Source: Onthophagus taurus (Eukaryota > Arthropoda > Insecta > Coleoptera > Scarabaeidae). Taken from it: DNA of 64,000 nt. Below are positions 25,071 to 35,500 of the stretch, one piece after another. Under the pieces are notes generated by a model. The model searched no databases. It saw only the letters and a list, made by a program, of their open reading frames with translations, and was not told the DNA's origin. Position 1 is the stretch's first letter. Each line of letters starts with the position of its first letter. The position numbers and the translations under genes are program-made. The DNA lies in contig NC_091976.1 in the NCBI RefSeq assembly GCF_036711975.1, positions 23,622,001-23,686,000 of the forward strand. The letters run 5' to 3'.

Positions 25071-25780
25071 AGATTTTAAATAATATTTTTTTTAATTATA
25101 AAATATTTAAATAAACGTAGTTGTATATTATTTATTTATATATTATAAAATATTATAGGATATTATATTGAAATTAATTGTGATTATAAAAAAAAACATT
25201 GTAAAAAAAAATCACTGATACCAAAAGGAAATTACTAAAATTGTTTAAATAATCTTGATAAGGTTTATTTAGCACTTATTCACAGTATTATTATATAAAT
25301 ATTTCTTTAAAATGACGATAATTGTAAGTATAGTAATAAACGTCAACGATAATAATGAAAAAAAAAAAACAAAAACAAATTATTATAAATCATAAATTTG
25401 TCATGTTTTTAGAAGCACTCAACACCTTTAAAAGGGCCCCAATATGTATCCATTGAAAATGAAGAACTAAATAATATGGCTACGACTCTTAGAAGGCCAA
25501 TTTTGGCTGGTGGACAAACGGAGTGTAAATTATTAAAACGATATAGAAAGAATAAAGTCTACATACACCCCAGAAAATGATAAAATCTCAGCTTCCAAAA
25601 GCTATTACATGCAGCTTTCAATGAAATTTGTTAACAAAAGATGTAAGAAATCTGTATTATTTTTATATTTTATATAAAAATTATGTAAGTTCTAACTCAG
25701 AAAAGTCTCATATAGTTTACTTTTATACATACTATACCATTAATAATCAAAACTAGTCGAAATTTACATACTAAAATGAA
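25071..25780. other. AT-rich spacer upstream of RBM22
   Basis: Very AT-rich DNA with homopolymer runs. I see no gene or recognisable element here. Confidence 0.5.
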
Positions 25781-25789
25781 TATTCGGTA

Positions 25790-25995
25790 GGTTCTCCCTT
25801 GGCAGCAAGAACTGCTGTTAATCGTCGAGGCATGGAATCAACTAAATTAGCTGTAAGGTCTGTTAAAATACTCCCCATTCCCATAATAGTGCAGTTTTCA
25901 AGTCGTTTTTATTTCTAATATGTAGCTTCAGAATTTTACAGTCAAGAAGCTCCCATACCTGCTCTATGGGGTTGAGGTCAGGTGACTGTGAGTGT
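25790..25995 (-). pseudogene. Tc1-like transposase, C-terminal relic
   Basis: On the minus strand the sequence reads SPDLNPIEQVWELLDC, the conserved DDE-E region of Tc1 transposases, and then the usual C-terminal end (SCCQGRTYRI..) with frameshifts. The middle of the same kind of transposase lies at 27330-27603 in the same orientation. Confidence 0.7.
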
Positions 25996-26049
25996 AGCTG
26001 TTTAGGGATATTATATAATAATAATACAACATGTCATAATGTCACCTAA

Positions 26050-26738
26050 TTAGAATGTACAAAACAAAAACAAGAAAAAAGAAAATAGAATAATTCATTC
26101 TATACATCGTTCAAGAAATTCATTTATCCCCTGTATATTGGGTTTTGCACTAGGTAATTCTTAAAGTATGATTTCATTCTTCTAGAAGGCTTCTTTAGTT
26201 GCTTTAATTGTCTAACTAACTGTGGTAAGTGATTGTAGAATTTTGTGCCCCAATATTCTGAGTTATTTTGAGTCTTTACTAGACAGTGGCGTGGAACTCA
26301 CAATTCATCTTGTCAGATAATTGTGGATATCTGATTTCTTCGTAAGGTTGATCTATTTCTTCTTGGTTGCTTTAATGCAGCTCAATATGTACACAGACGG
26401 CATGGTGAGAACTTTGTGTATTGCAAAATGTTCTCTACAACTATCTCTCCTCTTTAAATTGAGATGTGCACGAATTGCCCTCTGTTACAATAGAAAAATT
26501 CGCTCTGCTGCTGAAGATATACCCCAGAACAGTAAATTGCGCCATTTAGTTTCTTGGCAGTACTATCTATATGGGTGTACCATTTCAATTCCTCGTTTAG
26601 ATACAGTCCTAAACATTTTAGGGATTTATTTTCGGTTATTTGGGTGTTATTATATCCTATCTCAGAAATTATAAGAGATACGAAAAAAGTAGGTGCCATG
26701 TCCCGATTTCTTTTTTCGAGACTAATCCAATCCCGCAA
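26050..26738 (-). pseudogene. Non-LTR retrotransposon reverse transcriptase relic
   Basis: The minus-strand frame 26738-26454 reads KSLKCLGLYLNEELKWYTHI, matching the region just after the RT domain of Jockey/R1-like elements. Downstream the frame is full of stops. It lies between two pieces of a Tc1-like transposase, consistent with insertion into it. Confidence 0.65.
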
Positions 26739-27329
26739 ACAACAAACCTCTATTTTCTTTTGTTTTTAAGTTATAGCCAAAAAGTGATCAAATTTTCGTG
26801 ATTTCAAAAAATGCTCATATTTCGTTTATTTTTGAAATTAGAGAAATGTGGTTGATACGTTCTTAAGACACTTTTTTAAGTAGAATATATTGCCGTTGAA
26901 AAATTTTAAACATACCTGATGATTTTTGAGATACAACACAAAGTTGTGTTTTTTACAAACTATACTTTATTACGATGTTACTGAAAAGAGCATACTTTTA
27001 GCTTTCCAATGATGTATCGCGCGTATGGTGTATTTGCAGAAAATAAGCGTTAATTTTCAATTCCAAAATAATAAGCGCTATGGTAATAGTTATAATTTAT
27101 AATATACAGAATATGACAGAATAAAGTTGGTTTTATACAATTATTCAGGATAAAGTTTGTACCAACAAATAAAAACTTTGAATAGTTTATTTAAATTTCT
27201 CAACATCTTATCCCTGACTTTGTTCGCCAATAGAAAATGGTTAGCAAGTAAAGTTTGTTTATTAAAAATACAAAAAATGTATTAATTAATTAATAATTAA
27301 ATATGGACAACTTCAGGAACTAAACAGTC

Positions 27330-27603
27330 ACAAACTGTCATCTTCATGCCAGTCCATAATTTCCTCAATAAACTCTAAATTTCCTACACTAGTCTCTGAC
27401 ATACAACCTCATACCATCACTTTTCCTCCGCCACGCTTCTCTGTGGCTTTCAAGTTTTTCTTTCTCCATACTTTTGTTGTGTCATCATAACCGAAAATAT
27501 AGAATTTACTTTTGCTCATGGAATTTAAAAAAATCGCATTTGTTTCCGATATTCCTTTTAAAAATTTTATGGAATTACATTTCAAGAGCTGAGATAATAT
27601 CAT
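27330..27603 (-). pseudogene. Tc1-like transposase, central relic
   Basis: Reads KFYIFGYDDTTKVWRKKN and then GGGKVMVWGCMSE, the hallmark of Tc1-like transposases. The N-terminal HTH and the first catalytic Asp context are degraded. Together with 25790-25995 it makes one element split by about 1.3 kb. Confidence 0.7.
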
Positions 27604-27681
27604 TTTCTGGAGTGTATATAGACTTTATTGTATCACCACTGTACTTATAATTTTCTAATTTCTTGTTATTTTAGTTCAAAA

Positions 27682-27687
27682 ATGTAA
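27682..27687 (+). promoter_or_regulatory. Start-stop upstream ORF (ATGTAA) before heparanase
   Basis: An ATG followed directly by TAA, 13 bases before the heparanase ATG and just after a probable splice acceptor (TTATTTTAG at about 27666-27674). Start-stop elements can lower translation of the main ORF; here this is inference only. Confidence 0.35.
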
Positions 27688-27700
27688 AAAATTTGTGACT

Positions 27701-30700
27701 ATGACTTTGGGCTTTGTCATAGGTTTTAGTATTTGCGCGTGGTTAACAATGAATGTTTATCCATTAAGAAAAACTGTCCACGTTTTGTATTTACAAAGTA
27801 ACGAACCCGCTACGTACATAACAAATTCGAAATTTTTAAGTATCGGATTAGACTCGTCGTTAATCGCGGATGGTTTTAAAAATTTCGATATGCAAAACAT
27901 TCGTTTAAAAAATATGATTGGAAATTTAGGTCCGGGTTATTTAAGGGTTGGTGGAACATTAGCGGATCGGTTAAGATTCGATCCCAAGAATAAAGCACGC
28001 ACAAAATTAAAATATCCTTTAATGCAAGACGGTGGACTTTGTTCGTTTGAGGATTTCCAATGTGGTCCGGCAATACAACCAAATTTCACATTATCAGGCG
28101 AAGAATGGTTGGAGTTATACAACTTGGCGTCCGGTACTGCCTTTGAAATAGTTTTCGATTTAAACGTTTTGATACGTTTCGACAATGGGACGTGGAATTA
28201 TACAAACGCTAAGGAATTGATTGATTTTTCATTTAAAAATAAAATGAAGCTCTCTTGGGAATTGGGAAATGAACCTAACTCGTTTAAACATGTTTTTAAT
28301 TACACCGTGGATGCTAATCAATTAGCGGAAGATTATGGAATACTTAAAGAGTTACTTCAAAACGCTGGGTATTTAGTTCCTTTTTTGGTAGGACCATCCA
28401 TAACTCACCCTCGCCCTGAGAATAAAGAAAGCATGGAATATTTAAGAAATTTTTTGAGTAATGGAGGCAAAAATGTTGTTAATGCTATTACTTGGCATCA
28501 GTAAGAATTTTATTCTGTGTTAATTTTGTTTTATGATTTTTTTGTAGATATTATTTTAATGGTCGAACTGCAACAATCGATCAATTCGTAGATCCGGATA
28601 TTTTTAATTTGCTGATAGCGGAAACTAATTTACTTGAAGGAATCGTTAGTAGAGTTAGTTCTGGAATTCCGATATGGCTTGGTATAAACTTAATTTGATT
28701 TGATCAAAAAATTAATTCTTTTATTAATTAAGGTGAAACTGCCGCCGCTTACGGAGGTGGAGCCCCAGGTTATAATAATCGATACATTGGCACGTTTATT
28801 TGGTTAGATAAACTTGGAGTTGCCGCTAAAATGGGGTTGGACGTCGTTGTGAGGCAATCAATTTTTAAAGGATTTTATGCTTTAATAAACGGAAAAGATT
28901 ATCAACCCACTCCAGTAAGAAAATTGACATAAAATTGAAGTGATGATTTTTTTGATTTTATTTAGGATTATTGGATTTCTGTTTTATATAAACTCCTCGT
29001 TGGTCCTCAAGTTTTGCCATATCATGCGACGATTCCACCTCAAGTTCGTTTATATTGTCATTGTACCAATAAAGCTTTTCAAATCTACCCATCAGTTACT
29101 GGTAAAAATAATTATAGATTATTAATGTTAAACTAGAACTAATATTAGACCTAGAACTAGAAATATAATAATAATAATAAATAAAATCTATAATAGACTA
29201 CAGAGCAATAAAACAAAATCCAGAAATAAAAGTACATCACTTAAAAGTTTGGAGAGGAGCGATGTGTGGGTCGGACCACTTTCTGGTTAAATCGCGAATG
29301 GACATAAAATTTGGAAAACAGGAAGAGAAAAGTACAGAGAAGGCAAAACTGGAAACGATAACGAGAAAATACTGCAATATACACAGCTTGAAAACTGACT
29401 CCACTAGCTTCCTCTATAAACTGCGATTAGCACAGAAGTTGGAGCGAGAAATTGCTGGCAGTGCAGACGAGAAACTAACATAATAGACAAAATGCATGAA
29501 GCTGCCACAGAAGCATTAAGTATGAAGAGGAAAGGATAGATGAAAGTCCACTACATTGTAAGAATTACCCTAATCCATTTCAATTGAGAGAAAAGGTGGA
29601 TTCAGCAATAGAGAAACTTATGGTACAAGAAATTTGAAATTGAAAGGGAGTTAAACCTGGTTTTGAGATGCCTCAACTCAAATTTATACTAAAATTGATT
29701 TAAAAGCAGCATTTTGGCTTATTAGAGTAACAGACAAATCTAAGAAATTTTGTGCTTTCAGCATAAATGGCAATATTTATCAGTTTAATCGGCTCTGATA
29801 AGATTTTTACACAGAATTTTAAACAAGGTTAAGGATTGATCATATCATAAATTTATTAAAAACTTTATTAAAAAAAGAACGTTAAATGGAAATGGACTGA
29901 AAATCAGAAAGAAGCTTTTCAAACATATAAAGGAAAGTTTTATTGAAGAATTGTTTTTGTATAGAGCAGATTTTGAGTTACTTTTTGTTTTACGATGGGA
30001 TGCTTCAAATCATGCAATAGCAGGAGAATTAGTACAATTTCAAGGAAATATGAAAGTTCCAATTCAATACCTATTAGCAGAGCAGCGTGAAGAATATACA
30101 GGGTCGCTGATATGTATGAAAACGGTGTATCTCCTAAAGTAAGATAGCTAGCAAGAAATGTTTTAGCGTTTTTTAAAATCTATTATAATAAAGATAAATT
30201 AAGTAGAGAGGGTTTGTCAAAAAGTTATGACTTATGACGAAACCAAGTTCTGTTTTCTTTAATGGAACATCATTAAAGATGTAACACATTGTAAACCTAA
30301 ACTTAACCGTTTTCGAGATATTGAACTTTGAAAATCACTCTTATAAATTACACAAAAATATACAGGGTGTATCTGAATGACTGCAACAAACTTCAAGCTC
30401 AATATCTGTAAAACGGTTAAGGTCTATGATGTGTTACATGAATTTTGTTTAGAATTTCGAGATGAACTGAAATATGGAATAATATACAGGATGTCCATTA
30501 AAGAAAGCGTAATTTTGTTTTGTCATATCTTTTTGACTGACCCTATATACTTAATTTGTCTTTATTGTAATAGATTTTAAAAAACACTAAAATTTTTGTA
30601 TTAGGAGATAACTGATCGTTTCCATACATACCAGCGACCTGTAGAGACACCCTCTTAGCGGCGGAAGAAACCGATGAAATCGACGATAGAGAAAGTCAAG

Positions 30701-32147
30701 CAAGCGCTGCAAAAAATTAAAAATAACAGGGCCTGGAGATCTGTCTATAGAGCTAATCAAACAAACTACCATGAAAGCCCTGGAAGTAATATGTCCGATA
30801 TTTAACAAATATCTTAGAGGAGATGACATTCCACTAGATTGGAAAAAGCCGCAAATAATCCCCATATACAAGAAAGGAAATAGGAAGGAGTGCGTGAATT
30901 CCAGAGGGTTAAGTATAATGTCATCACTTGGAAGGTTATATGGAAGAGTGCTGAAAACTAGGATAGAAAAGGAAATTAAAGAGAAAGAGGTTTCAGACTT
31001 GGACGATCTTGCATAGATAATTTACTGACGCTTAAACACCTAGTTGAGAAGAAGCCGTCAAAAGGAAGGGAAATACGTATTGCATATACAGGTGTCTCTG
31101 TAACTCGTGGCATAATTTTAATCACAAATACAAGAGTCTATATTCTGAAAGAATATAGAGAGAGAGAAAGAGATACTCTGAAATATCTGATCATCTGCCA
31201 CAAAATCGAAAATATTTTCTTCTAGTTAGGGTGTACGAACTGACCTCTGATTCCCCTTGTTTACATATTTCTGTCTTAAATTTTCTGTCTCACGTATATG
31301 TCTTTCGATATTTCGAAATGTTTTTCTATCATGTTGTCTTTACTTACAATTTGTTTTCATAGGCACCTACGATTAATAAAAATATTCCAAAATCTACAAC
31401 CTTGATTTTGGAATGTTTTTATTGGTGCCTATGAAATGCCTTTTTGCAAATGTAAGTTTTTGCAAAAGCGGCAATAAAAAAATGATTCTAGTTCTAGTGA
31501 CAATGCTAGGTAACGCTAGTTAACATAAGGTATCACTATGTTACATATTTTTATTGCACTAAAACTAGAACTAACACTAGACCTTGAACTAGAAACATTC
31601 AGGTTTAGCCCAGATACTTTCCGTCTTGAGAGACGTGCGGCTAAACCCGAATGATTCTAGTTCTAGTGATAGTGCTAGATAGCGCTAGGATGTATATTTT
31701 TATTAATCTAAACCTAGATCTAGAATCATTCGGGTTTAGCCGTCCTTAAAGACGTGTGGCCAAACCCAAATGATTCAATTTCTATGTCTAGTGTTAGGTC
31801 TAGTACTTATAATTATAGATTAATTCATAATTAAAAAATGCTTTTTAGTTTATGGAATGAACATGAAAAGTACTGAAGCTGTGATACGTTTAGAAGGATT
31901 TGCAAGTCCATATTACACAACATATAACATTTACGCATTTATCTTAACATCGCATGGTACATTATTATCCAAAGACATCGATTTAAACGATAAAAAATTA
32001 GAATTAAACGAAGAAGGAACATTACCAATGCTAAAACCTCAATTATTAAGACACGAAGACCACGTGGTTATGCCACCATTTTCCACAGCCTTTTTTGTAA
32101 TTCCAACCCAAGAAGTTTTAACTGGTTGTAAAAGTTGGAGGGATTAA
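27701..32147 (+). CDS. Heparanase, GH79 endo-beta-glucuronidase (complete, 5 exons)
   Basis: Cleaves heparan sulfate chains in the secretory/lysosomal path and extracellular matrix. Exons: 27701-28500, 28548-28681, 28733-28914, 28966-29101, 31849-32147, all GT/AG with matching phases, giving 516 residues; human HPSE is 543. The N-terminus MTLGFVIGFSICAWLTMNV is a hydrophobic signal peptide. Catalytic residues are present: acid/base Glu at residue 191 in WELGNEPN and nucleophile Glu at residue 313 in WLGETAAAYGGGAPG. GPGYLRVGGTLAD and AITWHQYYF are other family hallmarks. A GTG 6 bases upstream is open in frame, but the ATG at 27701 gives the better start. Intron 4 (2.75 kb) is full of transposon pieces. 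Whether it is HPSE- or HPSE2-like is not settled, but both catalytic Glu residues favour an active enzyme. Confidence 0.95.
29127..29163 (+). repeat. Single arm of the CTAGAACTAACAC hairpin family
   Basis: Reads AACTAGAACTAATATTAGAC and onward to AGAACTAGAA, one arm without its partner, followed by an ATA/ATT simple repeat. It lies 25 bases into heparanase intron 4. Confidence 0.6.
29180..29483 (+). pseudogene. Non-LTR retrotransposon endonuclease relic
   Basis: Reads VHHLKVWRGAMCGSDHFLVK, the end of the apurinic endonuclease domain (GSDH motif) of CR1/Jockey/RTE-like elements, followed by the linker before the RT. The companion RT piece is at 30700-31016 in the same orientation, so the two were probably one element split by later insertions. 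Confidence 0.65.
29540..30096 (+). pseudogene. Gypsy-type LTR retrotransposon pol relic
   Basis: Broken frames carry the N-terminal RT region (REKVDSAIEKLMVQE) and the RT core region near 29690 (LKAAFWLIRVTD). They then carry the start of RNase H at 29951-30100 (LRWDASNHAIAGELVQF). Stops and a large internal deletion make it inactive. The foldback element at 30097 cuts it off. Confidence 0.65.
30097..30643. mobile_element. Foldback-type nonautonomous element with ~180 bp inverted arms
   Basis: Begins TACAGGGTCGCTGATATGTA and ends with the reverse complement of a near-identical string. The arms remain paired over about 180 bases at each end (shared ATTAAGTA.., CTTTAATGGA..). The same family gives 6560-7010. 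It interrupts the Gypsy relic. Confidence 0.75.
30700..31016 (+). pseudogene. Non-LTR retrotransposon reverse transcriptase relic
   Basis: Reads IPLDWKKPQIIPIYKKGNRK followed by the SRGLSIMSSLGRLYGRVL region, the start of a Jockey/RTE-type RT domain. The frame stops at 31014. Same strand as the endonuclease relic at 29180. Confidence 0.75.
31355..31436. repeat. Hairpin with ~33 bp paired arms in heparanase intron 4
   Basis: TTTCATAGGCACC and TAATAAAAATATTCCAAAAT on the left pair with ATTTTGGAATGTTTTTATTG and GGTGCCTATGAAA on the right, with one 6-base bulge (near 31368-31373) and a ~9-base loop. It could be a tiny foldback element or an RNA hairpin. Confidence 0.6.
31560..31810. repeat. Two copies of the CTAGAACTAACAC hairpin family
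   Basis: Copy at about 31560-31675 has the arm AACTAGAACTAACACTAGAC, the core GGTTTAGCC and the loop GTCTTGAGAGACG. The second, at about 31700-31805, keeps CATTCGGGTTTAGCCGTC and a more diverged right arm. They end about 40 bases before the last heparanase exon. Confidence 0.75.
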
Positions 32148-32226
32148 AAAAATTAATAATTTTGTCATTTTTTTGTTGGTATTATGTGACGATTGATTAT
32201 GTATTTGTTTTAGAGTTATTTTCTAA

Positions 32227-32232
32227 AATAAA
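32227..32232 (+). terminator. Heparanase polyadenylation signal (AATAAA)
   Basis: AATAAA about 80 bases after the heparanase stop at 32147. It is the first good match downstream. The region between here and the NF-YA stop (32573) is AT-rich and holds nothing else visible. Confidence 0.55.
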
Positions 32233-32572
32233 ACGAAACGATATTTATAAAGCTATAAATTATTATTAATTATCGTAATTATTCCGTACAATCTACAAAG
32301 CGATGACGAAAAATGGGGTCACGTACACAATACCAAATACACACACATCGATTTACCCATTCTTAACACAAGTGAATTAATAAAATACAAAAATTCAATA
32401 AAAAGGAAAAAAAAACTTAATTTCATTAACGTCCAATGGATTTTCGTAAACAAGTCGAATTATTGATATAAAAAAATATGAGTAATTAAATTTCATATTT
32501 ACAGCCAGGTGAAGATATATACAAGTATAACAAACAGCGTAATATAAATTAAATGAAGTAACAGATTCAATT

Positions 32573-35500
32573 TTATGATAAAGGATCCGACAGGTGATGA
32601 TCTTGAATTGTGGGCTGAAAACAAATAAAATTATTAAGAAAAGAAATTTGATTTAAACTCAATAATACCTCAATTATAGTGATTGTATTTTCCAGGTTAT
32701 TGTATATTGTCCCTCGTACCGTTTGGGTTTGTTGTACGTGCTGTTGTTGTTGTCGTTCTTCTTCTTGTTTTTGTTTTTTTACCGAACCGGAATGAAATCG
32801 TCCACCTTCTCCTCTTATTCTATTCATTGCGTGTCTATGTCTTGATTCGTGTAAATATTTCTGATATAAACAAAGAGATTAAAAAAAAATTTATTTTATT
32901 ACGTTAGAAGGGTAAACCATACAAGTATTGGATAGTTATTGGACGGCCCAGATTTAGTGGTCAAATTAGATTTCTTTGGCAATTATCTCACAATAAAACA
33001 CCAAAAGGCTACAATTTGCAATATCATCGCAAAAATTTCAGGAAATGTACGAAAAGAAGTGAGTATTACAGATAGAAACAGAACGACAGAAAGAAGAAAG
33101 CTTGATGAGAAAAAGAAGAGGACAATCACAAAAAAAGATACTAAACTGAAATGTTTTGTTTATGGAAAAACGTGTCAAAATAAGACAAACTTGAAGTGTG
33201 ATTAATGTAAACATAGTTTCCATAAGAAATGCGTTCCAAAATCTCTAATCTATGCCATAATTGTTACAACAAAGAGACGATGAGCTCAGGAAATGAACTT
33301 TATAAGAACTCCTGTGATGAAGACTTATTAAATGCAGTCGAGTTTGAACAACTTGAAACTGGCCAGTAAGACAAGAAACAACAGAAAGGCGACATAACAC
33401 AACTTGAAGGATTGGATGCAGATGAAAAAATAGATACTTTATAAGATGAGTACATACAGTGTCGCACTTAATTATTAAGCCATACAATGTCAAAGGCCCT
33501 TGCAATGTCAAGAAAGCCAACCGCTGTGTACAATTTAACTTCAAATCCTTTTTCTATTATGTTGGTGACCCTGGTCAATTGATGGCTAGTTGAGTGCGAT
33601 TTACGAAATCCAAATTGTTTGTTTGATATAAGCCCCATCGCTTCAATTTCTTCTGACAACCTGTTTTTAAGCTAGGTGTCCACTTGAGAAAAACAAGTGC
33701 AATAGTGTTGTACAAAAATAAAAAGAAGCTGTTGGGTGAAACCATGGATCAGGCGTAGATTAGTGCTGGGTGTCAACAAATATCAAATTGTTAGTTATTT
33801 GGCATACTGGATTCACAAAAAAGTGAACTCGATTGCTTTAATGGCACTTATAAATGGAAACTATAAGATTATTGTCGTGCACGTGATAGCTTAAGAGGAT
33901 AACCTATTAGCGAAAACAACGAATACCATTTTATTCAGCCATCGTTTAAAATTTTTGTATGTTTGTTATATCAAAATTTCTATTTTTTTATATAGTTTTT
34001 AGTGATGCATTTAGTTTTTTCAAAAAATGTCGCGTAACGTTTCTAAAATCACGTTTTAAAAAATTTTTAAAAACGGAATGCATCACCAGGTAGTGAAATG
34101 TAAAGTAAATCATATTTAAAGAATTCAATTTTTTTATTAAATGCAGCAAATTTAAATAAAATGGGTTTAAAACGTTTAGTCTGTTTTGATTGCTTTCGGA
34201 GTATAAATACGGCAACATCGCAAATATTGCTATGTCCCAAACATTGCCCGAGACATAGTGGAGCTTAGTATTCTCGGTAACCGAGACGTCGGCGTAATGT
34301 CTCCAAGAAAAACAAACCTGAAGCGATTAATATTTTCAGATAGATCAAAAAATTTTTATATCACTAATTTAAATTTAAACATTTAATTTACGTAGAATGC
34401 AAAACAATGTTTAAGTGTGGCAATAAATTTTTAATAATGAGAATATTTGCACAATTATCTGACCATTTACTATTAGATTAATTATTAAAATAAATACCAA
34501 AGGTATATTTTAAAATAAATAATACAACATAAATAATAAAAAAATATATTAACTCATAAAAAACTAAAAATTTTCTTAATAAACAATTTTTGCATTTTTT
34601 CAAAAATTTTCTGATATAAGGGTACTAAAATTTGGAGAAAAACAATCTCTATCAAATGAACCTAACAAAAGGGTACATTGCCATTTAAAACAATTCAAGT
34701 GTTATTCGTTGCTCATTTGTTTTCTGAAATATAAACAATTGAATGTTGTGTTGCTGTCCTATTATGGCAAATAAAATATTAAACAACTTTTGTATAAAAT
34801 GTTTTTTTATAAAGTCAACATTTACCGAGATATATACTATATTCCATAAATAATGGGCACCCTGTATAAAAATATATGTTGGTTCTGTAAGTGGTGGCAT
34901 AATTTCAACCACATATACTGCTAGAGCAAAAATTATGACAACTAGTGTAAACGTTTTTAATCTTTAAATACAGGATGATTTTTGAACATATGTCCTATTT
35001 CAATTATTTACGAAATTATAACACTTTAAAGTTTTCTGCAGCGAATGTATTAATAGTCAGTAAAAACTTGTCATTGTAATATGTCAGTTTGCTGCAAGGT
35101 TTAATTATTACATACAAGAAGAAACTCAAAATCTACGCTTATAGCACTGAAGAGTATGCTGATATAATTTTCGTGTATGGTTTTTGCAATTGAAATGCTC
35201 GACAATTAGTACCAGAATATCAAGAAAGATTTCCACAGCGTCATTTGCCATATTATTCAGTTTTAGCAATTCTTTCAGAAGACTTCGAGAAACAGGTTAT
35301 CCTATTCGACCGCATGTAGTTAATGTAGAGGACGAAGAAACTGTAATTAATGCTGTCATTGATAATCCTTATATCAGCACTCGAAGAATAGCACACAAAA
35401 TACATGTAAGTCAAAATTTTGCATGGCGCGTATTGAACCGCCAAGTCCTTCATCCGTATCGTAAACAGAACGTTCAAGCTCTACAGCCAGGAGATAATCA

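Noticed and set aside
29951..30142. Host gene fragment with DASNHAIAGEL
   Set aside because: This is the RNase H start of a Gypsy-type element, not a host exon.
32573..32827. Stand-alone 84 aa protein starting MNRIRGEGGR
   Set aside because: It is NF-YA exon 4 read on into an intron; the exon begins at 32860 with KYLHESRHRHA and splices at 32669 to the last exon.
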